Source of the DNA: Planctomycetaceae bacterium
Lineage (GTDB): Bacteria; Planctomycetota; Planctomycetia; Planctomycetales; Planctomycetaceae
Direction: 5' to 3'
DNA length: 64,000 nt
Assembly (NCBI GenBank): GCA_021732845.1
Contig: JAKFUF010000022.1
Location: 62,001-126,000 of the forward strand
Shown: piece after piece, positions 47,359 through 56,421 of the stretch
Numbering within the stretch: the first letter of the stretch is position 1
Layout of the letters: every line of letters starts with the position of its first letter
Notes under the pieces: generated by a model
Database searches by the model: none
Seen by the model: only the letters and a program-made list of their open reading frames with translations
What the model was told of the DNA's origin: nothing
Program-made: the position numbers and the translations under genes

Positions 47359-48474
47359 ATGCCATCGGCAGCCACCCCCACGAAGACTTCGTCCTCCCGA
47401 TTTGCGACCGCCGTCCTGGCCTCCGTGGCTCTGGTCGCAGGCTATGGCGTCACCCGAGTCATTGACTCCGTGCAGTACGAACGGTTGGAAGGCAGCATCG
47501 CGGCGCGGCGGACCACCGTAGTTTCCGGCCGGCTGGCAACCATCACGAAAATCCTGGTCACCGAGGGCAGCGCTGTCACTCTGGGGCAGCCACTGGTGGA
47601 GCTGCATGACCATGGACTGGCGGCCCGGGTCGAAATTGCCGAACGGCAGCTCTATCGGCTCCAGGTCGAGCTGGCCGCCACCGAGGCCCGCAAGGCAATC
47701 GAACTCACGGCCCAGGAACGGGTCCTCAACACGGAACTGTTTGACGCCGAGCTGAAACTGACAGAATTTCAACAGCAAAAATTCAACAGCCAGGTGGAAA
47801 ACGTGGCTTGGCAGCAGTTGGCCAAAAACCCCGCAACGACCCTTGAAGAGGCGTTCCGAACCGACAACGCCGAACCGTTGATCCTGCCCTCGCTCGTCGC
47901 TGAAAACGTTCGCCAGGAAGAGCTTCGCGTCCGGGCCGTGCTGCGGCAGGGAGCCGCGCAAAATGCCCAGGAAGTCTTGTCCGTTCGCATTGAACTTTGT
48001 GAGCAGCGGCGGCGGAAGGTCCAGCAGGAACTGATGGAACTGCCGAACCGGCTGGAAAAATCGCTCGGAATTGAAGCGCTGAAGGCGCAGTTGGCTGAGG
48101 CCCAGACCTGTCTCGAAACGCTTAAACAACAGCCACAGGACTTCACGCTGACCGCCACCGAGTCTGGCCGGGTGGCGAGCATCCGCCGGAACGTGGGCGA
48201 CAGCGTGCGGACAGAGGATCCGATCATCCAGACGGTGGATGAAACCCGCCCGCTGGTCCAGCTTCCCTTGGTCTCGCGAAACCTGCCCGACTTCGCCAAA
48301 GGCGTGGACCTCGAAGTCCGCTTCCCCGACGGCAGCCTCCGCAAGGCCCGCGTGGGCGAAATCGCCCTGGTGGCCAGCGCCACCGGGACATTGACCGTCC
48401 CCGTGGAACCCGCCGGCGCGGTGTGGCCACGGATGCCGGATGGAGCGACCGTCGAGGTGCGGCGGCGACGTTGA
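47359..48474 (+). CDS. HlyD-family membrane fusion protein
   Basis: A 371-residue protein after AAGGATC. An N-terminal hydrophobic segment (FATAVLASVALVAGYGV) anchors it. Then come a lipoyl-like half (VVSGRLATITKILVTEGSAVTLGQPLVEL), a long coiled-coil hairpin (about residues 90-235), the second lipoyl half (LTATESGRVASIRRNVGDSV) and a beta-barrel. The layout fits adaptors of ABC or RND exporters. No transporter gene follows; instead an ART-like/partner module sits between this gene and the SpoIIE-type phosphatase. Cargo unknown. Confidence 0.87.
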   Translation: MPSAATPTKTSSSRFATAVLASVALVAGYGVTRVIDSVQYERLEGSIAARRTTVVSGRLATITKILVTEGSAVTLGQPLVELHDHGLAARVEIAERQLYRLQVELAATEARKAIELTAQERVLNTELFDAELKLTEFQQQKFNSQVENVAWQQLAKNPATTLEEAFRTDNAEPLILPSLVAENVRQEELRVRAVLRQGAAQNAQEVLSVRIELCEQRRRKVQQELMELPNRLEKSLGIEALKAQLAEAQTCLETLKQQPQDFTLTATESGRVASIRRNVGDSVRTEDPIIQTVDETRPLVQLPLVSRNLPDFAKGVDLEVRFPDGSLRKARVGEIALVASATGTLTVPVEPAGAVWPRMPDGATVEVRRRR

Positions 48475-48533
48475 GAAGGGCTTTCGATTGAGATGTACGG
48501 GGATACACGCGAGCGGATTGCATTTCGTGTAGG

Positions 48534-48539
48534 TATAAT
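48534..48539 (+). promoter_or_regulatory. Perfect -10 box TATAAT of the ART-like module
   Basis: TATAAT lies 26 bases before the preferred GTG start at 48565, with AGGGG between. No good -35 box is visible at 16-18 bp. It suggests the module has its own promoter. Confidence 0.45.
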
Positions 48540-48564
48540 ATTTGGAGTTGCTCAGGGGTTTGTT

Positions 48565-48996
48565 GTGCAAACACGGTTTCATGGGACCGGACTCAATGAC
48601 GCAGTCGCGATGGCGACATCCCCGGGAACGATCAATGTCCTCCTTGGTGCTGGTGAATTTGGAAGAGGGTTTTACACCCAACATTCCCAACGCCGCGCGC
48701 TGCAATGGGCAATTCGGGTGAAGGTGAAGTTAAATGGTTCGCCGTGTGTATTGCGGCTTGATATCGACGATGCAGCATATGCTCGCCTTACAGTTCTGGC
48801 ATTGGATGTCAGGCTGGGACTCAACCTCACGGAGATTCTGGGGCACTGGGGTGTCAAGGCGACATTCATGACCGGCTGCTGCGATTTGATCGAAGGACCA
48901 ATTGGTGGTGATATAAGCAGAATTCAGCAAAAATTTGAGTCTGATGATGCGCAGGTCGTGCTGAATGGCAATGACACTCAACGCACGGTGAATTGA
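48565..48996 (+). CDS. ADP-ribosyltransferase-like (DUF3990-like) protein
   Basis: A 143-residue protein from GTG 48565, which has an AGGGG box eight bases upstream; the frame extends to an ATG at 48493, but that start would precede the -10 box. The sequence follows the ART-like toxin pattern: RFHGTGL near the start, GEFGRGFYTQHSQRRALQWA in the middle, and CDLIEGPIGGDISRIQQKF...AQVVLNG towards the end, as in DUF3990-type proteins (HGT, GFYxT..A..WA, GP.ADD). Base composition is visibly less GC-rich than neighbours. Its stop overlaps the next start (TGATG). Likely a toxin; not proven. Confidence 0.6.
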   Translation: MQTRFHGTGLNDAVAMATSPGTINVLLGAGEFGRGFYTQHSQRRALQWAIRVKVKLNGSPCVLRLDIDDAAYARLTVLALDVRLGLNLTEILGHWGVKATFMTGCCDLIEGPIGGDISRIQQKFESDDAQVVLNGNDTQRTVN

Positions 48997-49484
48997 TGTA
49001 CAAGGTTCATTTTCTCACTGCGGTCGAAAAAAATGGTTCGCAGGGCTGGATAGCGCCAGTCGAACTCGGGGTGGACCAACCGCAAGATGGCAGACTGGTA
49101 ATCCCAGTGCCTGTCGCCCACTCAGGATTGTTTGAGAGCTATTGCCTGGAATATGCCATCCATCAAGGTATTGGCCAGTTCACGGCGCGCTCTGTCGCAA
49201 TGGACCGCCAAAAAGACAATTCTTTGAAGGTAACCATTGAGGGACAAGACGTCGTTTTCGTTCAACGTCGCATTGACGGACAGCCACTGGAACTACCCTA
49301 CGTCGGGCAGCTTACTCATGGGGATTTTGCAAAGCTGCTTTGCGAGATCGAACCATCCGACCCCACGATCCTGGATGACCTCTATGATAAGTCTCAGGTG
49401 ATTGTCGCTGGGTGTGACCCCGAGATCGAGTATCAGGGGCTTGGCCAACTCCTGGCAATTCAAGGCCACCAGCGCATTTCCTAA
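48996..49484 (+). CDS. Partner of the ART-like protein (candidate antitoxin)
   Basis: A 162-residue soluble protein whose ATG overlaps the preceding stop codon by one base (TGATG), so the two are translationally coupled. It starts MYKVHFLTAVEKNGSQGW and contains an IEGQDVVFVQRRIDGQPLELPY stretch read in parts. No DNA-binding or known antitoxin motif is apparent. The coupling, small size and shared lower GC suggest it acts with the ART-like protein, most simply as an antitoxin or substrate adaptor. A different operon partner role cannot be excluded. Confidence 0.6.
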   Translation: MYKVHFLTAVEKNGSQGWIAPVELGVDQPQDGRLVIPVPVAHSGLFESYCLEYAIHQGIGQFTARSVAMDRQKDNSLKVTIEGQDVVFVQRRIDGQPLELPYVGQLTHGDFAKLLCEIEPSDPTILDDLYDKSQVIVAGCDPEIEYQGLGQLLAIQGHQRIS

Positions 49485-49500
49485 AGCTGACGTCAAAACC

Positions 49501-51012
49501 ATGCTGGCGACGAAAGTCCTGCGTCTGATTCCCGATCTCTGCCGCGAGTTCTCGCGGCTGACGGGGTGGCGTTTGGAGTTCACGCTGGCGGAGCATCCGC
49601 TTCCGGACGAGGACGCGCTGAATGATGAGTCAGGGTATTGCTGGCACGCGCTGATCGACGATGGTCAGCGACCGGCGGGCATTCTGCGCATGGCGGCGGG
49701 AGATGAGCCGCTCAGCACCTATGCGGCCGCGACCAGCATGGCAACGGTGCTGGCGGAATTGCTCAAGTCGCTGGTGGCCGAGCGCCGCCATGTGGAGTCC
49801 CGCGACGACGACGTGTCGACGCTGGTGAACCTGGGGATGGCCGGGCCGGTGCGGGAGAACCTGGCGTTCCTGCTCAATCAACTGCTGCGGGGTGCCGTGC
49901 AGCTCACCGCGTCATTTTCCGCGGCGTTCTTCCTGCTGGATTCCACGACGAGCCTGCTGCGGCTGCGTGCCGTGCATCAGGTGGCCGCGGACGAGATGCC
50001 GCAGCCGATGCGGAGCATCGTGGCCAGCCACATCGACCTGCGGGCTCTCACCGAGGGGGCGCAGGTCATGACGGCCGAGCAGCCGGAGGTCCACATGCTG
50101 CCGCCGGGAATCCGGTCGGCGATGTGCGTGGCGGTGGAATCGGAGACGATGCCGATCGGCACCCTGTGGGTGTACGACCGCCGGGAGCGTACCTACGAAG
50201 ACCGCGACCGGCATGTTCTGCAGTCGATCGCCGCGCAGCTCGCTGGAGTGCTGGAGCGCGTGGCTCTCCTGCGGGGCAGCGAGAGCCACGACCGGATCGC
50301 CCGTGACCTGGAAGCGGCCAGCCGCGTCCATTCGGTGGCTCCGTTCGACTTGCCGGCGGACGACCGCTATGAACTCGCCTCGCGCTGTGCCAGTTGTTAC
50401 GAACTGGGCGGCGACCTGTGCGAGATCATCCCCTTGCCTGCGGGCCGCGTGGCCATCGCGGTGGGCGATGCCACCGGCAACAGCATTCCGGCGTCGCTCA
50501 TCATGTCGGCGGCCAGAGGGGCGCTGCATGCCGACCCTGGTGATCACACCCAGGTCGTGCAGACGATGCTGAGGCTCAACCGGGCGCTGGTGGCGGTGAT
50601 CGACTCGCATCAGTTCATGAGCCTGTGCTACGGCGTATTCGATCCCGAGACCCGGCAGTTCACGTATTCAAACGCCGGCCACCCCATTCCGCTGCTCGTT
50701 CGTGAACACGCCATCCTGCCGCTCAAGTCGCATGGCCTGCTGTTGGGGGTCTTGCCGGATGCCACGTATGGCTCTGCCACGGTGAATTTGCAGCCGGGTG
50801 ATGTGCTGGTGCTGTACAGCGACGGGATGAGCGAAGCCCGCAGTCACACGGACGAAATGTTCCGTGCCGAAGGGATCGGCGACGCCGTGCTGCATGGCAT
50901 TGAACGCTCCGCCGCGGCGATGCTCGAAAACGTCTGGCACCGGGTCGACTCGCACATGGCTGGCGGCGACCCCGGCGACGACCGGACGCTGGTGATCTTG
51001 CGCGTGTTGTAA
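49501..51012 (+). CDS. GAF-SpoIIE serine phosphatase
   Basis: A 503-residue protein from ATG 49501. A GAF-like sensor domain lies at about residues 100-270 (FLLNQLLRGAVQLTASFSAAFFLL, SAMCVAVESETMPIGTLWVYD). A PP2C-type SpoIIE/RsbU domain follows (about 290-500), with metal-binding Asp residues in GGDLCEI, GDATGNSIPA, YSDGMSEA and GDDRTLVILRVL. Such proteins dephosphorylate anti-anti-sigma factors in partner-switching stress pathways. No anti-sigma gene is adjacent. The ART-like module lies 16 bases upstream. Confidence 0.93.
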   Translation: MLATKVLRLIPDLCREFSRLTGWRLEFTLAEHPLPDEDALNDESGYCWHALIDDGQRPAGILRMAAGDEPLSTYAAATSMATVLAELLKSLVAERRHVESRDDDVSTLVNLGMAGPVRENLAFLLNQLLRGAVQLTASFSAAFFLLDSTTSLLRLRAVHQVAADEMPQPMRSIVASHIDLRALTEGAQVMTAEQPEVHMLPPGIRSAMCVAVESETMPIGTLWVYDRRERTYEDRDRHVLQSIAAQLAGVLERVALLRGSESHDRIARDLEAASRVHSVAPFDLPADDRYELASRCASCYELGGDLCEIIPLPAGRVAIAVGDATGNSIPASLIMSAARGALHADPGDHTQVVQTMLRLNRALVAVIDSHQFMSLCYGVFDPETRQFTYSNAGHPIPLLVREHAILPLKSHGLLLGVLPDATYGSATVNLQPGDVLVLYSDGMSEARSHTDEMFRAEGIGDAVLHGIERSAAAMLENVWHRVDSHMAGGDPGDDRTLVILRVL

Positions 51013-51027
51013 TCCATCAGAAAGAAC

Positions 51028-51058
51028 AAATCAGCCGGAACGCGTTAGTGTCCGGTTG
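51028..51058. repeat. Family B repeat, short copy
   Basis: ATCAGCCGGAACGCGTTAG-TGTCCGGTT, matching the core of the 58260-58413 element. It begins 16 bases after the SpoIIE-type gene. Confidence 0.7.
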
Positions 51059-51109
51059 GTGGTCTCTGGTGAGCAACCCGGGGCTTTCCGTCAATTTCCG
51101 CTGCGACCA

Positions 51110-51165
51110 ATTCGTTGTGATTCGTGTCATTCGCCGGATTCGTGAAGATTCGTGGTTCCCCTTCT
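51110..51165. repeat. Family A repeat, right half only
   Basis: Four to five ATTCGT-type units (TTCGTTGTGATTCGTGTCATTCG and on to ATTCGTGGTT, read in parts) without a left arm. It sits between the SpoIIE-type and HrpB genes. Confidence 0.8.
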
Positions 51166-51202
51166 CGTGATCTGGAACCGACCCTCGGTGTATGGCGCAG
51201 TT

Positions 51203-53764
51203 TTAAGAGTCTTGCTCCTGGCATAGCTCCCACGGGTTCTCCGGCCAGGCATGTTTGGGATATCGCCGCCGCAGGTCTTTGCGGACTTGTGGATACGTGT
51301 TGATCCAAAAACTCTTCAAATCGTCGGTGACCTGCTGAGGACGCATGTTCGGAGCGAGCAGGTGCAGCAGGACGGGGACTTTGCCGCCAGCGATTCGCGG
51401 TGTCTCGGCCAGTCCGAACAGGTCTTGAATGCGGGCCGCCAGCACGGGAGGACGGCCCACTTCGTAACGCAGGGCGATCCGTTTGCCGCTGGGTGTTGGC
51501 CACCGCTCGGGGGCTTCGCGGTCCAGCGTTTGGAGCTGCGGCCAAGTCAAAAGTCCGCGCAGGAAGCCAGACCAGTCTGCCCGCCGGAGGTCCGCGAAGG
51601 TGCGGCACTTGGCACACAGCGACGGGAGTTCGCGGGCGAGGTGTGCGTCGTCCAGCGGCGGCAGGTCGAGGTCGGGACGCCACCCGCGCAGGCAGCGCAC
51701 GCGAGCCAGGAAGTTCAGGACATCGTCGTCCTTGGGCAGCACCTGTTCCAGTTGTCGCCCTGCCGCGTCCGCCAGCACCAGAGCGACTTGGTCGCCGTCC
51801 GGGAGCTTGATGGCCACGTCGGCAATGGTGAGTCCAAGCCACGTCGTTCGGCGAGTCGCGGTGACGCGCTCCTGCTGCGTGTCGAACCCGAAGGCCTCGA
51901 CGGTTTCCAGGCCCTCCGACGGCAGCCACTCACGCTGCACGGCGGACGCCTGCCGAACCAGGGCTTCGATGCCGCCAGCATCGGCACCCACGCACACGAA
52001 CAGTTCGGCTTCGAGCACCGCACTTTCGACGGCGAGCCGAACGCCCCGGCCCCCGACCATCACCGCCCGTCCCTGGCCCGGTTCGCGCCGCCGCGCCAGC
52101 CTGTCGGGAAACGCGGCCAGCAGAGCCCGCTGCAGCCCTTCATCCTCGTGCGCCACCGGCTCTGCCGGCGGAAGCTTTAGAGAGCGAAATAAACGCTTCA
52201 AGTCGTCCCGAACGCGCAGGATGCCCTTGGCCGCCCCTGGATTGAGTCGGCCGCTGGCAGACTCCAGCACGCCGCTGCGCTCAAAATCCTCCAGGGCGAC
52301 AACCCGGTCGACGACATCCGATTCCGACGCGTGGGTCGTCGGCCGCCGCGGTCCTGCTCCGCCGCGCACGAAGGGATCCCGTTCCGACAGCAGCGCCGCC
52401 GCCAGAGCCACGCGGTCACGAACACCATGGGTTGCACCGGCCAGCAGCAGGCAGCCCAGCCGCGGGGCGAGGGGAAACGTCGACACCGCTTTGCCACGTT
52501 CGGTCAGCGCGCCATGCTTCACCAGGCCCAATTGCTTCAGCAGCAGCTCCGCCTGATCGAGGGCCGCCGCTGGCGGCGTCTCGTACCATGGAAAGTCGCG
52601 CGGATTCTCGCCCCATTGGCAGAGCTGCAGCACCGCGCTGGCCAGATCAATGCGACGTACCTCGGGCTCGGTTTGTTCCGGCAGCGCACGCTGGTCGCGC
52701 TCACCCCACAGACGCAGGCAGACACCGGGCTGCGTCCGGCCTGCCCGGCCGGCCCGCTGGTCGGCCGAAGCCTGCGAGATCTTCTCCAGCGACAGGCGGT
52801 CCAACCCCAGCCCAGGTTCGAACCGCAATAGCCGCACGAGGCCGGTGTCGACAACGCCCGTCACCCCCTCCACGGTCACTGATGTTTCCGCCACGTTGGT
52901 CGAGACAATGACCCGGCGGCGCGTGCCCTGGGAGAGGACCGCATCCTGCTGCTCTGGCATCAGGTCCCCATATAGCGGCAGCACGGTCAGGTTTTGCTCG
53001 CGGGCCAGCGGCTCCAAGCGGACCAGAGTCTGGCGGATCTCGCCCACCCCCGGCATGAAGACGAGCAGATCGCCGGGTGTCTGCGTCAACAGTCTGGCCA
53101 CACCCTGCAGCGCCAAATCGGCCAGTGGCTCACGGCCGAGCCCCGGCAGATACTCGATCTCAACCGGATGCGAACGGGCTCCGGCCACGATGACCGGACA
53201 GTTCCCGAGAAAGGCCGGCAGCGCGCGTGTTTCCGGCAGGCCGCCTTCACTGCTTGTGTCTTTTTGCACGAGCCCCAGCGTGGCCGACATGACCACAATC
53301 CGCATTTCGGGCCGCACCGTCTGTTGAATGCGCCGCACCATCCCCAGCGCCAAGTCGACGTTCAGGCCCCGCTCATGAAACTCATCGAAGACCACCGCGC
53401 CCACCGACTCCAGAAACGGATCGGTCTGCAGCATGCGCAGCAGGATGCCATCGGTGACGATTCGCAGCCGGGTTTTCAGTCCCGCCCGGTCATCGAACCG
53501 CACCTGATAGCCCACCTCTTCGCCCAGCACCACATTCCGTTCGTGGGCAATCCGCCGGGCCGCCGCCCGCGCCGCCACCCGGCGTGGCTCAAGCATCACC
53601 ACCTGCCCCGGGCCAAGCCCGGCATCCAGCACCGCCCCCGGCACACGCGTCGTCTTGCCCGTGCCCGTCGGTGCCTGCAGCACCACGCAGGAGTTTTCGC
53701 GCAAGGCGGCGATCAACTGCGGCAGGACATCATCAATCGGCAGCGGCTGCATCCGTGAACTCAT
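51203..53764 (-). CDS. hrpB: ATP-dependent helicase HrpB
   Basis: A protein of about 853 residues (ATG 53764, or ATG 53752). DEAH/RHA helicase motifs: LQAPTGTGKTTRVP (I), EPRRVAARAAA (Ia), FDEFHERGLNVDLAL (DEFH box II), VMSATL (III), FMPGVGEI, STNVAETSVTVEGV and QRAGRAGRTQPGVCLRLW (VI). The HrpB C-terminal domain with DGDQVALVLADAAGRQLEQVL follows. The role is RNA remodelling, not fixed even in model bacteria. The gene stands alone; palindromic repeats flank both ends. Confidence 0.95.
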   Translation of the reverse strand: MSSRMQPLPIDDVLPQLIAALRENSCVVLQAPTGTGKTTRVPGAVLDAGLGPGQVVMLEPRRVAARAAARRIAHERNVVLGEEVGYQVRFDDRAGLKTRLRIVTDGILLRMLQTDPFLESVGAVVFDEFHERGLNVDLALGMVRRIQQTVRPEMRIVVMSATLGLVQKDTSSEGGLPETRALPAFLGNCPVIVAGARSHPVEIEYLPGLGREPLADLALQGVARLLTQTPGDLLVFMPGVGEIRQTLVRLEPLAREQNLTVLPLYGDLMPEQQDAVLSQGTRRRVIVSTNVAETSVTVEGVTGVVDTGLVRLLRFEPGLGLDRLSLEKISQASADQRAGRAGRTQPGVCLRLWGERDQRALPEQTEPEVRRIDLASAVLQLCQWGENPRDFPWYETPPAAALDQAELLLKQLGLVKHGALTERGKAVSTFPLAPRLGCLLLAGATHGVRDRVALAAALLSERDPFVRGGAGPRRPTTHASESDVVDRVVALEDFERSGVLESASGRLNPGAAKGILRVRDDLKRLFRSLKLPPAEPVAHEDEGLQRALLAAFPDRLARRREPGQGRAVMVGGRGVRLAVESAVLEAELFVCVGADAGGIEALVRQASAVQREWLPSEGLETVEAFGFDTQQERVTATRRTTWLGLTIADVAIKLPDGDQVALVLADAAGRQLEQVLPKDDDVLNFLARVRCLRGWRPDLDLPPLDDAHLARELPSLCAKCRTFADLRRADWSGFLRGLLTWPQLQTLDREAPERWPTPSGKRIALRYEVGRPPVLAARIQDLFGLAETPRIAGGKVPVLLHLLAPNMRPQQVTDDLKSFWINTYPQVRKDLRRRYPKHAWPENPWELCQEQDS

Positions 53765-53879
53765 CCTGCGTGGCACCAGGCGCGGAGTGAAAACGACTTG
53801 CACGACGTCGGGACACTGAGAGGGAAACCGGTGCCACGCATGATCCCTGCCTGAGTGAACTGATACAGACTTGGAAAAT

Positions 53880-53980
53880 TAACCACGAATCAAACGAATA
53901 ACACGAATAAAAGACATTGCCCCAGCGAGCGATTTGGGCGCGCATCCTGATTCGTGTTATTCGTCTGATTCGTGGTTCCT
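53880..53980. repeat. Family A palindromic intergenic repeat, copy 6
   Basis: AACCACGAAT left arm with three ACGAAT units at 9-bp spacing and AAAAG; right arm ATTCGT units ending ATTCGTGGTT. It lies between divergent hrpB and the Clp-like gene, so it occupies their shared upstream region (53765-54096). Confidence 0.9.
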
Positions 53981-54096
53981 CTTTTTCTTTCCAATGGATC
54001 AGCGAAACTCGGCCTCACTCCGGCTGGTTGAAAATCGTGGTGATTCTTCCGCCCATCCTTGGTCGAATCCGAAATCTTCCCATAAAATAGACGCCC

Positions 54097-56415
54097 ATGC
54101 CGACCACCCGCTACCCTGTGCTGATCTGGCGCGACTTTGCCGGGCAATTTACCGCCAGCCTCGTCGAGCATTCGGTGGCCGCCGTGGGCCGCTCGCGGTC
54201 GCTCGCACTGGAGTCCCTGCGGGACTACCTCACGTGGATCAACGAGCGCGAGCCACTGCCGCCCTCCGATCTGTTTGAGCCACAGCTCAGCACGTTCAAG
54301 GTGGCGGTGCGGCCGGAGTACACCTTTAAGGAGCGAATTTTTCCGTGCGATCAGACGCTCTCCTTGCGGGTGCATTGTGTGCATGGGAAGCAGGTGTCGG
54401 GCCTGTACGTGGCGGGTGTCCCACGGCTCGACATCCGCTGCTACTACTACGAAAAGGCGACCATGCAGGAGCAGGTGAGCTGGCATGTCCAGCAGCGCCT
54501 GCGGGAACTGACGCCTGCCGAGTTGGCGCGGCAGCTTCCCCCGGCGGAGGTGCTGCTGGACGACATCGTCATCCGTTTGTCCGACAAGCTCCGCGAACGC
54601 CCCGACGAGCAGCGGCTGCCGGTGCTGTCTTCGATCGCGCAGCCACTGGGTCACAAGGCCGTCCGCAAACTCTACGGCCGTGCCTGGGAACGGGAGCGCG
54701 ACGTCGAGAACCTGGTCCAGACCATTCGGCAGGGGCAGGCGAATCTGTTGCTGGTGGGAGACGGTGGCAGCGGCAAATCCACGGTGCTGTGCGAAGCGGC
54801 ACTGGCACTGGAGCGCGAATGGAACAAGAAGCGCAAGAAAGAGGATCCAGAACTCGCGCCGTTGGGCTCCAAGAGTCCGCATCGCTTCTGGCAGACGAGC
54901 GCCGGGCGGATCATTGCCGGGATGAAATACCTTGGCCAGTGGGAGGAACGCTGCGAACAGTTGATCGCTGAACTGAGCGGGATCGAGGGGATCTTATGTG
55001 TCGAAAACCTTCTCGATCTGGTGCGGACCGGTGGCTCAGAACCGTCGGCGAGCATCGCCGCGTTTTTGATGGCTTACGTCCAGCGGGGCGAGCTGCGGCT
55101 CATCGCCGAGGCAACACCCACGGAACTGGATGCCTGCCGCCGCCTGCTGCCGGGCTTCGCGGACATCCTGCAACCGGTCGTATTGCCACCGTTTGAACGC
55201 CCGGCCGCCCTGCGGGTGCTGGAACGGATGGCGACGGTCAGCCAGCAGAATCACGGAGCGGGCTGCGAGCCTGGCGTGCCCGATCTCGTGGACCGGCTGC
55301 ACCGGCGATTCCAGCCGTATCAGGCCTTTCCCGGCAAGGTCGCACTGTTCTTTCAGGAGTTGCTGGACCGGCCAAAGCGAGCCACGGGTCAGCCGAATCT
55401 GGTTTCGGTCACGGATGCCATGCGGCTGTTCATTGAACGGACGGGGTTGCCGGACCGCTTCCTGCGGGATGAAATCCTGCTCGATCGCGAAACGGTTCTG
55501 GGCGAATTTCAGCGGCAGATCATTGGACAGCCGGAGGCGTGCGGCGCAGCCACGGATCTGGTGCTGACGTTCAAGGCGGGGCTCAACGACCCCAACCGCC
55601 CGGTGGGCGTGCTGCTGTTTTGCGGACCCACTGGCGTGGGCAAAACGGAACTGGCGAAGGCGATTTCCAAATCCTTCTTCGGCGAGGGCGGCACCGACCC
55701 CGGCCACGACAAGCGCGAGGCCGACCGGCTGATTCGCCTGGACATGAGCGAATACTCCGGCTGGGGCGCTGTGGAACGGCTGCTGGGCAACCCCTTTGGC
55801 GAACCCAGTCCCTTCATTCAAAAAGTGCGGTCGCAGCCGTTCGTGGTGGTGTTGTTTGACGAGATCGAGAAGGCCGCACCCGAAGTGTTTGATGTCCTGC
55901 TGGGTGTGCTGGATGAGGGGCGGCTGACCGACCGTTTCGGCCGGACGACGAACTTCCGCAGTGCGATCCTGATTTTGACCTCCAACATCGGCAGTCAGCG
56001 GCAGTCGGTGGTCGGATTCGAGCCTGGTCAACGGCGGAATCTCGACACTGCGGTGCAGGGCTTCTTCCGCCCGGAATTCTACAACCGCCTGGATGCCGTG
56101 GTGACCTTTTCCCCACTCGACCGCGCGGCCCTGCGGGCAATCACGGCCAAGGAGCTGGAGGAAATCAACCTTCGCGAAGGCCTGATGAAACAGGGCCTGA
56201 AACTCACCTGGACCGCCGCCGCCCTCGACCACCTGGCCCATACCGGCAGCGACATCGCCTACGGTGCCCGCCCGCTGCAACGCACCTTGGAGCGCCTGGT
56301 CATCGCCCCGTTGGCAAAGTTCTTGCTGGAACACCCGCAGGCGGGCCCGGGGGAGATTCTGTTGGAACTCAATGCGGACGAATCGTTGAGCATGCGACGA
56401 ATGCCGCTGCCATGA
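54097..56415 (+). CDS. Clp-like double AAA+ ATPase with divergent first domain
   Basis: A 772-residue protein. The first 200 residues are not a Clp repeat domain. NBD1 (about 215-400) has Walker A GDGGSGKST, but at the Walker B place reads ILCVENLLDL, without the usual Asp-Glu. NBD2 (about 470-720) is intact: GPTGVGKTE, VVVLFDEIEKAAPEVF, LTSNIGS sensor 1, FYNRLDAVVTF, and GARPLQRTLERL sensor 2. There is no ClpB-type middle domain. Probably a remodelling ATPase powered by NBD2, possibly serving a secretion or stress function. No protease gene is adjacent. Confidence 0.88.
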   Translation: MPTTRYPVLIWRDFAGQFTASLVEHSVAAVGRSRSLALESLRDYLTWINEREPLPPSDLFEPQLSTFKVAVRPEYTFKERIFPCDQTLSLRVHCVHGKQVSGLYVAGVPRLDIRCYYYEKATMQEQVSWHVQQRLRELTPAELARQLPPAEVLLDDIVIRLSDKLRERPDEQRLPVLSSIAQPLGHKAVRKLYGRAWERERDVENLVQTIRQGQANLLLVGDGGSGKSTVLCEAALALEREWNKKRKKEDPELAPLGSKSPHRFWQTSAGRIIAGMKYLGQWEERCEQLIAELSGIEGILCVENLLDLVRTGGSEPSASIAAFLMAYVQRGELRLIAEATPTELDACRRLLPGFADILQPVVLPPFERPAALRVLERMATVSQQNHGAGCEPGVPDLVDRLHRRFQPYQAFPGKVALFFQELLDRPKRATGQPNLVSVTDAMRLFIERTGLPDRFLRDEILLDRETVLGEFQRQIIGQPEACGAATDLVLTFKAGLNDPNRPVGVLLFCGPTGVGKTELAKAISKSFFGEGGTDPGHDKREADRLIRLDMSEYSGWGAVERLLGNPFGEPSPFIQKVRSQPFVVVLFDEIEKAAPEVFDVLLGVLDEGRLTDRFGRTTNFRSAILILTSNIGSQRQSVVGFEPGQRRNLDTAVQGFFRPEFYNRLDAVVTFSPLDRAALRAITAKELEEINLREGLMKQGLKLTWTAAALDHLAHTGSDIAYGARPLQRTLERLVIAPLAKFLLEHPQAGPGEILLELNADESLSMRRMPLP

Positions 56416-56421
56416 ACCGCG

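Noticed and set aside
48493-48564. Upstream ATG of the ART-like gene
   Set aside because: It lies before the TATAAT box and adds residues without family resemblance; the GTG at 48565 has a ribosome site.
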